From Pseudomonas sp. PDM18 (GTDB taxonomy: Bacteria; Pseudomonadota; Gammaproteobacteria; Pseudomonadales; Pseudomonadaceae), in assembly GCF_014852585.1 (NCBI RefSeq), contig NZ_JACVBX010000001.1:558001-622000 (forward strand): a stretch of DNA of 64,000 nucleotides, given 5' to 3'. The position numbers and the translations under genes were made by a program. The notes under the pieces are model-generated. The model searched no databases. It was not told the DNA's origin and saw nothing but the letters and a program-made list of their open reading frames with translations. Shown piece after piece: positions 40,495-49,237 of this stretch (position 1 is its first letter; each line of letters begins with the position of its first letter).

Positions 40495-41492
40495 CGCAGG
40501 CTCTCCATCTGGTTGAAGGTGCGCAGGCCATGCTCCAGGCGTTCCCAGCCTTTCTCGTCCGGCGGCAGACCGAAGCGCAGGCTGGCGGGCGTTTCGAACA
40601 GGCGCACGAAGATGCCCTGGCGCGCCAGATGATCGCGCAGCGCGTGGGCGCGCATGGAGACCACCCACTGGAACAGCGCCGTGCCGCCCTGCGGGGCGAA
40701 CCCATGTTCGCCGAGCAGCCCGGCCAGATGCCGGCTCGCCTCATGCAGGTCGCGGCGGCGCTGGATCTGTTCCTGGAACTCGCCCAGCACGGCCTGCGCG
40801 ATCCACCGCGTCGGGCCGCTCACCGCCCAGGGGCCGAGCAGTTTCGCCAGGCTATCCAGCAGGCGCGGTTCGGCGAAGGCGAAGCCCAGGCGCGCGCCAG
40901 CGAGGCCGAAGAACTTGCCGAAGGAGCGCAGCACGATCAAACCCGGACGGCTTGCGCAGCTGGGCGCCAGGCTGTGCTCGGGCGTGCAGTCCATGAAGGC
41001 TTCGTCCACTACCAGCCAGCCGCCGCGTTCCTGCAGGCGCGCATGCCATTCCAGCAGCACGCCGGCCTCGATGCGCCGGCCGGTGGGGTTGTTCGGGTTG
41101 ACCACCACCAGCACGTCGAAGCGCTCCAGGTGATGGGGGACTTCCTGGTCGCTGACCTCGCGCAGGATGTGTCCGGCGGCGCGCCAGGACTCGGCATGCT
41201 CGGCATAACAGGGCGAGATCACACCGACCTTGCCGGGACGACGCAGTCGCGGCAACAACTGGATCGCCGCCTGGCTGCCGGGCAGCGGCAGCAGCTTTTC
41301 GGCGCCGTAGTAGCGGCGCGCGGCGGCTTCCAGGCCGTCGCCGTCCTCGGGCAGGCGCATCCATGATGCCGCCGGCACGCTGGGCACGGCCCATGGCCAG
41401 GGCGAGATGCCAGTGGACAGGTCGAGCCACTCGGAGAGCGGAATTCCGTACTGCTGCGCCGCTTTGCGCAAACGGCCGCCGTGTTCGAGCAT
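40491..41492 (-). CDS. Threonine-phosphate decarboxylase (CobC / CobD-type aminotransferase)
   Basis: PLP enzyme of the histidinol-phosphate aminotransferase family that makes (R)-1-amino-2-propanol phosphate for the cobalamin linker. The PLP-lysine motif is [20 protein letters not shown], with [11 protein letters not shown] and [16 protein letters not shown] before it. Length is 333 residues. Start at 41492 overlaps the cobD stop. Gene naming is confused between species: cobC in Pseudomonas, cobD in Salmonella, so I leave the symbol blank. Confidence 0.92.
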   Translation of the reverse strand: MLEHGGRLRKAAQQYGIPLSEWLDLSTGISPWPWAVPSVPAASWMRLPEDGDGLEAAARRYYGAEKLLPLPGSQAAIQLLPRLRRPGKVGVISPCYAEHAESWRAAGHILREVSDQEVPHHLERFDVLVVVNPNNPTGRRIEAGVLLEWHARLQERGGWLVVDEAFMDCTPEHSLAPSCASRPGLIVLRSFGKFFGLAGARLGFAFAEPRLLDSLAKLLGPWAVSGPTRWIAQAVLGEFQEQIQRRRDLHEASRHLAGLLGEHGFAPQGGTALFQWVVSMRAHALRDHLARQGIFVRLFETPASLRFGLPPDEKGWERLEHGLRTFNQMESLR

Positions 41493-42421
41493 CAGAGCAC
41501 TCCCAGAATGAAAATGACCACCAGCCACAGCAGCACACCCTGGCGCACCAGGGTCAGCGCGCGCCAGATGTCCGTGGCGGTCGGCGCCGGGCCTTCGCCC
41601 AGCTGCGGGCGTTCGTGAAGTTCGCCGTGGTAGCGGGCGCAGCCGCCGAGCGACACGCCCAACGCCCCCGCCCCGGCCGCCATCACCGGGCCGGCGTTGG
41701 GGCTGTCCCACTGCGGCGCCTGTGTACGCCAGCAGCGCAGGGCGAGCCGGGTGTGGCCAAGCAGCGCGTAGGTGAAGGCCACCAGGCGTGCCGGGATGTA
41801 GTTGAGCACATCGTCGATTTTCGCCGCGGCCCAGCCGAAGCGTTCGAAGCGCGCGTTGCGGTAGCCCCACATGGCGTCGAGGGTGTTGCTCAGGCGATAG
41901 AGCATCACGCCCGGCGCGCCGGCCACGGCGAACCAGAACAGCGCGGCGTAGACCGCGTCGCTGCCGTTTTCCAGTACCGACTCGGTGGCGGCGCGGGCCA
42001 CGGCGGTGTCGTCCAGCTGGGCGGTTTCGCGGCTGACCATGTAGCCCACGCGCAAGCGCGCTTCGCTCAGGTCACCGGCGCGCAGGGCCAGTGCCACCGG
42101 CTCGGCATGCTCACCCAGGCTGCGCAGGCCCAGCGCGGCGTACAAAGCGAGCGCCTGCACGACCCAGCCGACATAGGGCAGCAGGCTGAGCAGCAGCGCG
42201 ATCAGGGTCAGCGGGATGACAGCGATGATCCAGGCAGTGACGCCGTGGCTGCGCCAGCCGAGGCCGAGGGTGTCCTTGCCAGCGTCGGCGCGGGAGCGAT
42301 TGAAACGCCGCTCCAGCCGATCCGCCAGACGCCCGAAGGCCACCAGCGGGTGCCAGCGTTTCGGTTCGCCGAACAGGGCATCCAGCACCACGCCGAGGAC
42401 GCTCAGCAGAGCCAGGCTCAT
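41492..42421 (-). CDS. cobD: Cobinamide-phosphate synthase CbiB/CobD
   Basis: Membrane enzyme attaching the aminopropanol arm to adenosylcobyric acid. Family segments are [49 protein letters not shown] and [26 protein letters not shown]. About five membrane helices, 309 residues. Overlaps both bluB upstream and the decarboxylase downstream by ATGA. Confidence 0.94.
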   Translation of the reverse strand: MSLALLSVLGVVLDALFGEPKRWHPLVAFGRLADRLERRFNRSRADAGKDTLGLGWRSHGVTAWIIAVIPLTLIALLLSLLPYVGWVVQALALYAALGLRSLGEHAEPVALALRAGDLSEARLRVGYMVSRETAQLDDTAVARAATESVLENGSDAVYAALFWFAVAGAPGVMLYRLSNTLDAMWGYRNARFERFGWAAAKIDDVLNYIPARLVAFTYALLGHTRLALRCWRTQAPQWDSPNAGPVMAAGAGALGVSLGGCARYHGELHERPQLGEGPAPTATDIWRALTLVRQGVLLWLVVIFILGVL

Positions 42422-43068
42422 GGCTGTTCTCCCCAGCGATTCTCGAACAGCAGCTCGCTGAGCGCGCGCGGTTGGCGCCAGCCTTCCAGGGCCAGCATCG
42501 GCGCCGGGTAGAACTCGCTGACCGGGCCGAGGCAGATCACCGCCACGGCCTCGGCTCCCGCCGGCAGGCCGAGCAGTTCGCCCAGCGCGGCGGGGTCGAA
42601 CAGCGATACCCAGCCCATGCCCAGGCCTTCGGCGCGCGACGCCAGCCAGAGGTTCTGGATGGCGCAGGACAGCGAGGCCAGGTCCATGTGCGGCAACGTG
42701 CGACGACCGAATACATGTGCCTCGCGGCCCTCCATCAGCGCGGCCACCAGTACTTCGGCGCAGTCGAGCACGCCCTCGACCTTCAGCCGCATGAACTCGT
42801 CGGAACGCTCGCCCAGTGCCTCGGCGGTGCGCACGCGCTCCGCCTCCACCAGCCCATGGATCGACTGGCGCAGCTCCCGCGAGGTGACGCGGATGAATCG
42901 CCAAGGCTGCATCAGCCCGACGCTGGGCGCCTGGTGCGCCGCTTCGAGCAGGCGCGCGAGCAGTTCCGGCGCCACCTCACCGCCGCTGAAATGACGCATG
43001 TCGCGACGCTCGGCAATGGCGCGATAGAGCGCGGCGCGCTCCTCAAGGCTGTAGGCGTGCTCGGTCAT
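42418..43068 (-). CDS. bluB: 5,6-dimethylbenzimidazole synthase BluB
   Basis: Flavin-destructase of the nitroreductase fold that cleaves FMNH2 to dimethylbenzimidazole, the lower ligand of cobalamin. Family segments are [39 protein letters not shown] (in parts) and [22 protein letters not shown]. The need for oxygen in this step means that cobalamin is made aerobically at least at this end. Length is 216 residues. Overlaps cobB and cobD. Confidence 0.93.
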   Translation of the reverse strand: MTEHAYSLEERAALYRAIAERRDMRHFSGGEVAPELLARLLEAAHQAPSVGLMQPWRFIRVTSRELRQSIHGLVEAERVRTAEALGERSDEFMRLKVEGVLDCAEVLVAALMEGREAHVFGRRTLPHMDLASLSCAIQNLWLASRAEGLGMGWVSLFDPAALGELLGLPAGAEAVAVICLGPVSEFYPAPMLALEGWRQPRALSELLFENRWGEQP

Positions 43069-44357
43069 GGTCTCAGCAGGGCTGCTGCAGCGTCCGGGTC
43101 GGACGGCAGGTAGAAGTGGATGTAGGAGGCGGTGAGCCGGCCGCGGCGAAACACCGCTTCGGCCACCGGCTTGTCGTTGGGGCAGACGCCTCGGGCCAGC
43201 GGCTCCTCGCTGCTGTCCAGCAGCGAGTGGTGGAAGGTGTGCCCGCGCAGAGTGCCTTCGGGCAACGTCACCGCCTGCAACGCCAGCGCGGCGAGGCGCT
43301 TCTGCATGCGCGCCTTGCCCGGCAATAGGCCGAGTAATTCGGCGCGCTCGCCGGCCACGTCGGTCAGCGCATCGAGCAGATAGAGCATGCCGCCGCACTC
43401 GGCGAGGATCGGCTTGCCCATTTCGTGGTGCGCGTGGATGGCCTGGGCCATGGCGCGGTTGCCAGCCAGCGCCTGCAGGTGCAGTTCGGGGTAGCCACCG
43501 GGCAGATAGAGGCTGTCCACGTCCGGCAATGCGTCATCACGCAGCGGCGAGAAGAACACCAGTTCGGCGCCCAGTTCACGCAGCAGGTCGAGGTTGGCCT
43601 GGTAGAGGAAGGCAAAGGCGTTGTCCCGTGCCACGCCGATCCGCACGCCATCGAGGCGGGAAGACTCACGGCGCAACTCAGACGCGGCGAAGCTCACCGG
43701 CAGCGGCAGCTCGGTACTGGCGCTGGCCGCCAGGGCATCGGCGGCGGCGTCCAGGCGGGCGTCGAGATCGGCCAGCTCATCGGCCTGCACCAGGCCGAGG
43801 TGTCGGCTGGGCAGCTCCACTTCGGTATCGCGCGGCAGCGCGCCATACCAGCGAATCCACTCCGGCAGGCTGTCGCGCACCAGGTCGCGGTGACGCTGGC
43901 TGCCGATACGGTTGGCGAGCACGCCGGAGAACGGCAGGTCGCTCTGGTAGGTCGCCATGCCAACGGCCATGGCGCCGAAGGTCTGCGCCATGGACTGGCC
44001 GTTGATCACCGCCATCACCGGCACATTGAAGCGCCGCGCCAGGTCGGCCGCAGACGGCGAGCCGTCGAACAGGCCCATCACGCCTTCGATGAGGATCAGG
44101 TCGGCCTCGCCGGCCGCTTCCCATAGCAGCCGACGGCTCTCTTCCTCGCCGACCATCCACAAGTCCAGTTGGTAGACCGGCGCGTCACTGGCGCGGGCGA
44201 GGATCATCGGGTCGAGGAAATCCGGGCCGCACTTGAACACCCGCACCTTGCGCCCAAGGCGCGTGTGCAGGCGCGCCAGGGCGGCGGTCACGGTGGTCTT
44301 GCCCTGGCCAGAAGCGGGAGCGGCGATCAGCAGTGCGGGGCATTGGCGCGAGGTCAT
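43065..44357 (-). CDS. cobB: Cobyrinate a,c-diamide synthase CobB
   Basis: Glutamine amidotransferase-ATPase that amidates the a and c side chains of (hydrogeno)byrinic acid. N-terminal P-loop: LLIAAPASGQGKTTVTAAL; GPDFLDPM; C-terminal amidotransferase with PILAECGGMLYLLDAL. Length is 430 residues. Lies 28 bases after cobO and overlaps bluB by four. Confidence 0.95.
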   Translation of the reverse strand: MTSRQCPALLIAAPASGQGKTTVTAALARLHTRLGRKVRVFKCGPDFLDPMILARASDAPVYQLDLWMVGEEESRRLLWEAAGEADLILIEGVMGLFDGSPSAADLARRFNVPVMAVINGQSMAQTFGAMAVGMATYQSDLPFSGVLANRIGSQRHRDLVRDSLPEWIRWYGALPRDTEVELPSRHLGLVQADELADLDARLDAAADALAASASTELPLPVSFAASELRRESSRLDGVRIGVARDNAFAFLYQANLDLLRELGAELVFFSPLRDDALPDVDSLYLPGGYPELHLQALAGNRAMAQAIHAHHEMGKPILAECGGMLYLLDALTDVAGERAELLGLLPGKARMQKRLAALALQAVTLPEGTLRGHTFHHSLLDSSEEPLARGVCPNDKPVAEAVFRRGRLTASYIHFYLPSDPDAAAALLRP

Positions 44358-44385
44358 TGAGTGCGCTCCGCCACAACGAAATGCA

Positions 44386-44997
44386 TCAGAACTCCACCCC
44401 TTTCTGCGCCTTGATGCCGGCCTTGAAGGCGTGTTTCACCAGGCCCATCTCGGTCACGGTGTCGGCGGCCTCGAGCATCGCCGGCTGCGCGCCACGGCCA
44501 GTGGCGACCACATGCTGCATCGACGGACGCGCGGCGATATCGGACAGCACGGTGTCCAGTTCCAGGTAGCCGTGTTTGAGGGCGATGTTCACCTCGTCCA
44601 GTACCACCAGGCCGACTTCGGGGTCGGCCAGCAGCTGGCGCGCCACGTCCCAGGCGAGCTGCGCCTTGGCGATGTCACGCTGGCGGTCCTGGGTTTCCCA
44701 GGTGAAGCCCTCGCCCATCACGTGAAAGCTGACTTCCTCGGGGAAGCGGCGGAAGAACGCCTCTTCGCCCGTGGTTGCGGCGCCCTTGATGAACTGCACT
44801 ACGCCTACCTTCATGCCATGGCCAAGCGCGCGGGCGACCATGCCGAAAGCCGAGCTGCTCTTGCCCTTGCCGTTGCCGCTGTTGACCAGGAACACGCCGC
44901 GCTCCCCCTGGGCCTGGGCGATCTTCTCGTCGATCACTGCCTTCTTGCGCTGCATGCGCGAGCGATGGCGCTCGTCCTTTTCCGGGGATTCAGTCAT
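44386..44997 (-). CDS. cobO: Cob(I)yrinic acid a,c-diamide adenosyltransferase CobO
   Basis: Adds the 5'-deoxyadenosyl group from ATP to the corrin cobalt. The P-loop is VFLVNSGNGKGKSSSAFGM, and VVLDEVNIALKHGYL supplies the Walker-B-like acid. Length is 203 residues. It is the first gene of the cob operon and has the riboswitch 275 bases upstream. AGGAG precedes the ATG. Confidence 0.95.
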   Translation of the reverse strand: MTESPEKDERHRSRMQRKKAVIDEKIAQAQGERGVFLVNSGNGKGKSSSAFGMVARALGHGMKVGVVQFIKGAATTGEEAFFRRFPEEVSFHVMGEGFTWETQDRQRDIAKAQLAWDVARQLLADPEVGLVVLDEVNIALKHGYLELDTVLSDIAARPSMQHVVATGRGAQPAMLEAADTVTEMGLVKHAFKAGIKAQKGVEF

Positions 44998-45000
44998 GGA

Positions 45001-45274
45001 AAGTTGCTCCTGAAAGCGAATGCGCAGGCGTCAGGCTGCCGCCCGGGTGGCAGCGCACGAGGAATGGAATGGGCAGGGACGAACCGCAGCGACGCACAAG
45101 CGCCATGCGGCAGAGGCCGCCCAGCGCAAAGGCTGTCGACCTGGGGAATAGGGATTGCACCTGAAGGATTCTCCGCCGCTCTCACCCGCGCGGCACTGAC
45201 CAGTCGGGGCAGGCGGAGGACGGCAACGCGCGGCGCGCAGCGCCGACGTCGGCAGCGCCTCCCGCGATGCCATG
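45001..45274 (-). other. Leader between the cobalamin riboswitch and cobO
   Basis: About 275 bases between the riboswitch and cobO without a gene I can support. It is GC-rich and carries the cobO ribosome site at its end. A stretch on the minus strand reading GGTGCAATCCC near 45150 loosely resembles part of a B12 aptamer, but the diagnostic B12 box is missing. Confidence 0.45.
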
Positions 45275-45475
45275 CGATGCAGCAGGCCGGTCTCCGGGCT
45301 TGCGAGTGACGCCGTGAGGCTGTCGATGAACCGCGCCTTCCCATGCCGATGGCACAGTGGCGGATTGCGGTTCGAAGCTCGCTTACCGTTGCGGGGGCAG
45401 CGCCGGAATGGTCGATTGCGCATCGATTTCACCGGCTTCCCTGTTTCACTCGCGGCTTGCGCCGAAAGCACCTGA
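45275..45475 (-). promoter_or_regulatory. Adenosylcobalamin riboswitch
   Basis: On the minus strand the conserved elements appear in the right order and spacing: GGGAAGCCGGTG (plus 45430-45441), CCCCCGCAACGG (45386-45397), the B12 box GCCACTG (45355-45361), and CCGGAGACCGGCC (45285-45297). This aptamer binds adenosylcobalamin and should repress the downstream cob operon, which begins with cobO. The outer P1 arm limits are approximate. Confidence 0.93.
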
Positions 45476-45620
45476 AGCAGGCGCGCAGCTTAGTGGCTGG
45501 CGGGTTGGGGCGTCAATTGAACAGGATGTCGCCGGGCTTGTCCCAGCACCAGGCAGGCGCTCTACAATGCGACACACCTGTCCAATCATGGCACTGTGTA
45601 ACTCCGCTAGAATGCGAACC
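45476..45620. promoter_or_regulatory. Divergent promoter region of the cob and MCE operons
   Basis: About 145 bases between the riboswitch and the first MCE gene must carry both promoters. I see no clear -35/-10 pair and no other structure. Confidence 0.4.
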
Positions 45621-46766
45621 ATGACGATGACCGCCCAGCCCGGCCAGCTTCAGCTCGACACCTCCGCCAGCCCGCCGCTGATGCACGTCAGCGGCGACTG
45701 GACGCTCGCGCATTTCTCCGCACTGGAAGCCCAGGTAGCCGCCCAACGCCATGCCGAATCCCCCGCCGAGCTGGATTTTGCCGGCCTCGGCGCGCTGGAC
45801 ACCGCCGGCGCCGCGCTGCTCGCCGAGATCATCGGCGGCGCGCGCATGAGTCAGCTGGAACAAATCGCCCGCAACCTCCCCGCCGAACGCCAGGCCTTGC
45901 TGCGCGCCGTCGGCAGCGCCATCACCCAGTGCCGCCTGGATGAAAAAGCGCCGGAGCCGGGCAACGCCCTGGTCGATGTGCTGGAGCGCATCGGCATCGC
46001 CACCCTGACCTTCCGCGAACACCTGGTCGGCGTGCTCGGCTTCATCGGCCTGACCCTGCAGACGCTACTGCGTAACCTGTTGCGCCCGCGGCGCTGGCGG
46101 CTCACCTCGCTGGCCGCGCATATGGAGGAAACCGGGCTGGACGCCGTGCCCATCGTCGCCCTGCTGACCTTCATGGTCGGTGCGGTAGTGGCCTTTCTCG
46201 GCGCCACGGTGCTGCAGAAATTCGGCGCGCAGATATACACCGTCGATCTGGTGGGCTTCTCCTTCCTGCGCGAATTCGGCGTGCTGCTCACCGCGATCCT
46301 GCTTGCCGGCCGCACCGCCAGCGCCTTCACCGCGCAGATCGGCTCGATGAAGGCCAACCAGGAAATCGACGCCATCCAGGCCTTGGGCCTCGACCCAGTG
46401 GAACTGCTGGTGTTGCCACGCGTCCTGGCCCTGCTGCTGACCCTGCCGATGCTGACCTTCCTGGCGATGATCTCCGGCATCTTCGGCGGCGGCGTGGTCT
46501 GCGCCCTCGCCCTTGATATCTCGCCACGCATGTTCCTCTACATGCTGCAGAACGACATCGCCGTGCAGCACTTCCTGGTCGGCATCGTCAAAGCCCCGAT
46601 ATTCGCTTTCATCATCGCCGTGATCGGCTGCCTGGAGGGCTTCCGCGTCAGCGGCAGCGCGCAGTCAGTGGGCGAGCACACGACCTCAAGCGTGGTCCAG
46701 TCGATCTTCGTGGTGATTCTGCTGGATGCGGTCTTCGCGCTGTTCTTCATGGAGATGGGCTGGTGA
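45621..46766 (+). CDS. MlaE-type permease with N-terminal STAS domain
   Basis: Inner-membrane permease of an MCE lipid transporter. A STAS-like domain occupies about residues 1-90 (LMHVSGDWTLAHF, ELDFAGLGALDTAGAALL), followed by five to six helices with the YrbE signature LREFGVLLTAILLAGRTASAFTAQIG (in part) and the EIDAIQALGLDP loop. Length is 381 residues. The start could be 45612 or 45621; none has a good ribosome site. Its stop overlaps the ATPase GTG start (GTGA). This fused STAS-permease differs from the separate MlaB and MlaE of the canonical system. Confidence 0.88.
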   Translation: MTMTAQPGQLQLDTSASPPLMHVSGDWTLAHFSALEAQVAAQRHAESPAELDFAGLGALDTAGAALLAEIIGGARMSQLEQIARNLPAERQALLRAVGSAITQCRLDEKAPEPGNALVDVLERIGIATLTFREHLVGVLGFIGLTLQTLLRNLLRPRRWRLTSLAAHMEETGLDAVPIVALLTFMVGAVVAFLGATVLQKFGAQIYTVDLVGFSFLREFGVLLTAILLAGRTASAFTAQIGSMKANQEIDAIQALGLDPVELLVLPRVLALLLTLPMLTFLAMISGIFGGGVVCALALDISPRMFLYMLQNDIAVQHFLVGIVKAPIFAFIIAVIGCLEGFRVSGSAQSVGEHTTSSVVQSIFVVILLDAVFALFFMEMGW

Positions 46767-47548
46767 GCGAACCGATCATCGTCGTCCGCGACCTCGCCAA
46801 CCGTTTCGGTACCCACGCCGTGCACGAGCACCTGGACCTCGACGTGATGAAGGGCGAGATCCTCGGCGTGGTCGGCGGCTCGGGCACCGGCAAGTCGGTG
46901 CTACTGCGCAGCATCATCGGCCTGCGCCAACCCAGCGAAGGCAGCGTGCATGTGTTCGGGCAGAACCTGCCGGCGCTGCCTCCCCTTGAGCGCTCGAAGC
47001 TGGAAAGGCGCTTCGGCGTGCTGTTCCAGAACGGCGCGCTGTTCTCCTCGCTGACCGTGAGCGAGAACATCTGCCTGCCGCTGATCGAGCACGCCGGGCT
47101 GTCCCGCGCCGATGCGCAGTTCATGGCCAAGGTAAAGATTTCCCTCGCCGGCCTGCCGCCGGATTCCGGCAGCAAATACCCGGCCGAGCTCTCCGGCGGC
47201 ATGGTCAAGCGTGCCGCCCTGGCCCGCGCCCTGGCGCTGGACCCGGACATCCTGTTTCTCGACGAGCCCACCGCCGGCCTCGACCCCATCGGAGCGGCGG
47301 CTTTCGACCAACTCATCCTGACCCTGCGCGACGCCTTCGGCCTCACGGTATTTCTGGTCACCCACGACCTGGACACCCTCTACACCATCTGCGACCGCGT
47401 CGCCGTGCTGTCGCAGAAACGCGTGCTGGTGGTGGGGCCACTGGACCAGGTCGCCCGTACCGACGACGCCTGGGTACAGGAATACTTCCACGGTCCGCGC
47501 GGCCGTGCTGCGCTGCAGGCCACCGAACACCTGCGGGAGGAAAGCTGA
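46763..47548 (+). CDS. ABC transporter ATPase, MlaF-type
   Basis: ATPase of the MCE transporter, 261 residues. Walker A is GGSGTGKSV, the Q-loop lies in VLFQNGALFSSLTV, the ABC signature is LSGGMVKRAALARALALDP and Walker B is LFLDEPTAGLDP. The GALFSSLTV and LSGGMVKR forms are typical of MlaF/MKL. Starts at a GTG overlapping the permease stop. Confidence 0.93.
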   Translation: MSEPIIVVRDLANRFGTHAVHEHLDLDVMKGEILGVVGGSGTGKSVLLRSIIGLRQPSEGSVHVFGQNLPALPPLERSKLERRFGVLFQNGALFSSLTVSENICLPLIEHAGLSRADAQFMAKVKISLAGLPPDSGSKYPAELSGGMVKRAALARALALDPDILFLDEPTAGLDPIGAAAFDQLILTLRDAFGLTVFLVTHDLDTLYTICDRVAVLSQKRVLVVGPLDQVARTDDAWVQEYFHGPRGRAALQATEHLREES

Positions 47549-48487
47549 ATGGAAACCCGTGCCCATCACGTGCTGATCGGCCTGTTCACCCTGGTCGTGT
47601 CGATCGGCGCGCTGCTCTTCGCCCTGTGGCTGGCGCAGTCGAGCAACGACCAGAAGTACAAGGTCTACGACGTGATCTTCAACGAGGCGGTGACCGGCCT
47701 GTCCGAGGGCGGCACCGTGCAGTACAGCGGCATCCGCGTGGGTGACGTGGTATCCCTGCGCCTGGACCCGAACGACCCGCGCAAGGTCCGCGCGCGCATC
47801 CGCGTCTACGACAGCACGCCGATCCGCGAGGACACGCGCGCCAAGCTGGCCCTCACCGGCGTCACCGGCCAGGCCATCATCCAGCTATCCAGTGCCGCCC
47901 AGGACAGCCCGCCGCTGGCCAGCAAGGACGGCGAAGTGCCGGTGATCAAGACCATCCCCTCGCCGTTCGCAAAGTTGCTGGCCAACGGCGAGGACATCGC
48001 GACCAACATCAACAACCTGATCAACAACGTGAACCGAATGTTCTCCCAGGAGAACGTCGACCGCATCAGCCGCACCCTGGACCACATCGACCAGGCAACC
48101 GGCGTGGTCGCCGAACAGCGCGACGACATCCGCCAAACCTTCAAGGAACTGGCTGCCGCCAGCGAGCAGGCGCGCATCACCCTGGCCAACGCCAGCCAGC
48201 TGCTCGAACGGGCCAACCAGACCCTGGGCGGCAAGGGTCAAGACATCCTTGATGACACCCAGAAAACTCTCGCTTCCCTGCGCACCAGCAGCGAGCGCGT
48301 GGAGCAGTTGCTGAACAGCAACTACGACTCGGTGAATGGCGGCCTCAATGGCCTGGGCGAGATTGGTCCGGCGGTCCGCGAACTGCGCTCCACCCTGGAA
48401 GACCTGCGCGGCGTCACCCGCCGCCTGCAGGAAAACCCCACCGGCTACCTGCTCGGCCGCGAGCGCAACAAGGAGTTCCAGCCATGA
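47549..48487 (+). CDS. MCE-domain (MlaD-like) lipid-binding protein
   Basis: A 312-residue protein anchored by one N-terminal helix (VLIGLFTLVVSIGALLFALWLAQS) with an MCE domain (about residues 40-125: YDVIFNEAVTGLSEGGTVQYSGIRVGDV in parts, LTGVTGQAIIQLS) and a long C-terminal coiled-coil region rich in Asn, Gln and Glu, which could form a helical tunnel. It begins directly after the ATPase stop. It is longer than MlaD (about 180), closer to a PqiB/LetB-like or mycobacterial style single MCE protein. Confidence 0.9.
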   Translation: METRAHHVLIGLFTLVVSIGALLFALWLAQSSNDQKYKVYDVIFNEAVTGLSEGGTVQYSGIRVGDVVSLRLDPNDPRKVRARIRVYDSTPIREDTRAKLALTGVTGQAIIQLSSAAQDSPPLASKDGEVPVIKTIPSPFAKLLANGEDIATNINNLINNVNRMFSQENVDRISRTLDHIDQATGVVAEQRDDIRQTFKELAAASEQARITLANASQLLERANQTLGGKGQDILDDTQKTLASLRTSSERVEQLLNSNYDSVNGGLNGLGEIGPAVRELRSTLEDLRGVTRRLQENPTGYLLGRERNKEFQP

Positions 48488-49116
48488 TCGCCCCTCCCCG
48501 CCTGCTCGGCGCTGCTGCCCTGATCGGCCTGCTGGGCGCCTGCTCGATCCTCCCGGAAGCGGAAAGCCCGGACTTCTACCTGCTGCCGGCAACCCTTCAA
48601 CCCGTGCGCAGCAACGCGGCGGTGAACTGGTCCCTGCGCGTCAGCGCGCCCACCGCCAGTCTGGCGCTGGATAGCAACCGCATTGCCGTAGTCCCGCAGG
48701 GCAACCAACTGAGCAGCTACCAGGGCGCGCGCTGGAGCAACCGCGCACCGGGCCTGCTGCGTGATCGCCTGCTCGACGCCTTCACCGCGAGTGGCAGTAT
48801 CCCGGCCCTGAGCAGCGACGAGACCAGCCTGCAGGCCGATTTCGACTTGACGGGAGAGCTGCGCGCCTTCCAGAGCGAATACCAGAACGGCAAGCCGGTG
48901 ATCCACATCCGCTATGACGCCCGCCTGGTGCGCACGCTTGGCCAGCGCATCATTGCCTCGCGCAGCTTCGAGGTCAGCCAGCCGGTAGATGGCAAACAGG
49001 TGCCCGAAGTGGTCAGCGCCTTCGGCAAGGCGGCCGATCAGCTTTCGGCGCAGGTAGTGGAGTGGACGTTGCAGCAGGGGCAGTTGCAGAAGCTCAACAG
49101 CACAACGGCGAACTGA
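48484..49116 (+). CDS. ABC-type transport auxiliary lipoprotein (PqiC-like)
   Basis: A 210-residue outer-membrane-type lipoprotein with signal LIGLLGACS (lipid-modified Cys about residue 20), in the family that pairs with MCE transporters. Sequence FYLLPATLQPV, then NRIAVVPQGNQLSSYQGARWSNRAPGLLRDRLL (in parts) matches the ABC-type auxiliary domain. The ATG overlaps the MCE stop (ATGA), so the four genes are one operon that may move lipid between the membranes. Confidence 0.9.
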   Translation: MIAPPRLLGAAALIGLLGACSILPEAESPDFYLLPATLQPVRSNAAVNWSLRVSAPTASLALDSNRIAVVPQGNQLSSYQGARWSNRAPGLLRDRLLDAFTASGSIPALSSDETSLQADFDLTGELRAFQSEYQNGKPVIHIRYDARLVRTLGQRIIASRSFEVSQPVDGKQVPEVVSAFGKAADQLSAQVVEWTLQQGQLQKLNSTTAN

Positions 49117-49205
49117 TCGAGGGTTAACCCCAGGACAACAGCAACCAGCGCACCAATGGCTCGCCAGCGACAGATACTGGGTCACTGGTGCACGTATTCG
49201 CTACA

Positions 49206-49235
49206 GCAAGAGGCCGGCAACTGCCGGCCTCTTGC
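49206..49235. terminator. Perfect 14-bp hairpin between the MCE operon and hsdR
   Basis: GCAAGAGGCCGGCA (49206-49219) pairs with TGCCGGCCTCTTGC (49222-49235) around a 2-base loop, between two convergent operons. There is no T-run, so its role as an intrinsic terminator is plausible but not certain; it marks the downstream border of the hsd operon. Confidence 0.7.
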
Positions 49236-49237
49236 AC

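Noticed and set aside
45001..45274. A second B12-type riboswitch or a glycine riboswitch in the cobO leader
   Set aside because: GGTGCAATCCC and GGTGAGAGCGG loosely resemble parts of known aptamers, but the B12 box and the CGCAACGG segment, or the glycine-aptamer core, are missing.
45031..45471. A 146-codon frame overlapping the cobalamin riboswitch
   Set aside because: Its bases are explained by the aptamer; the product has no recognisable feature.
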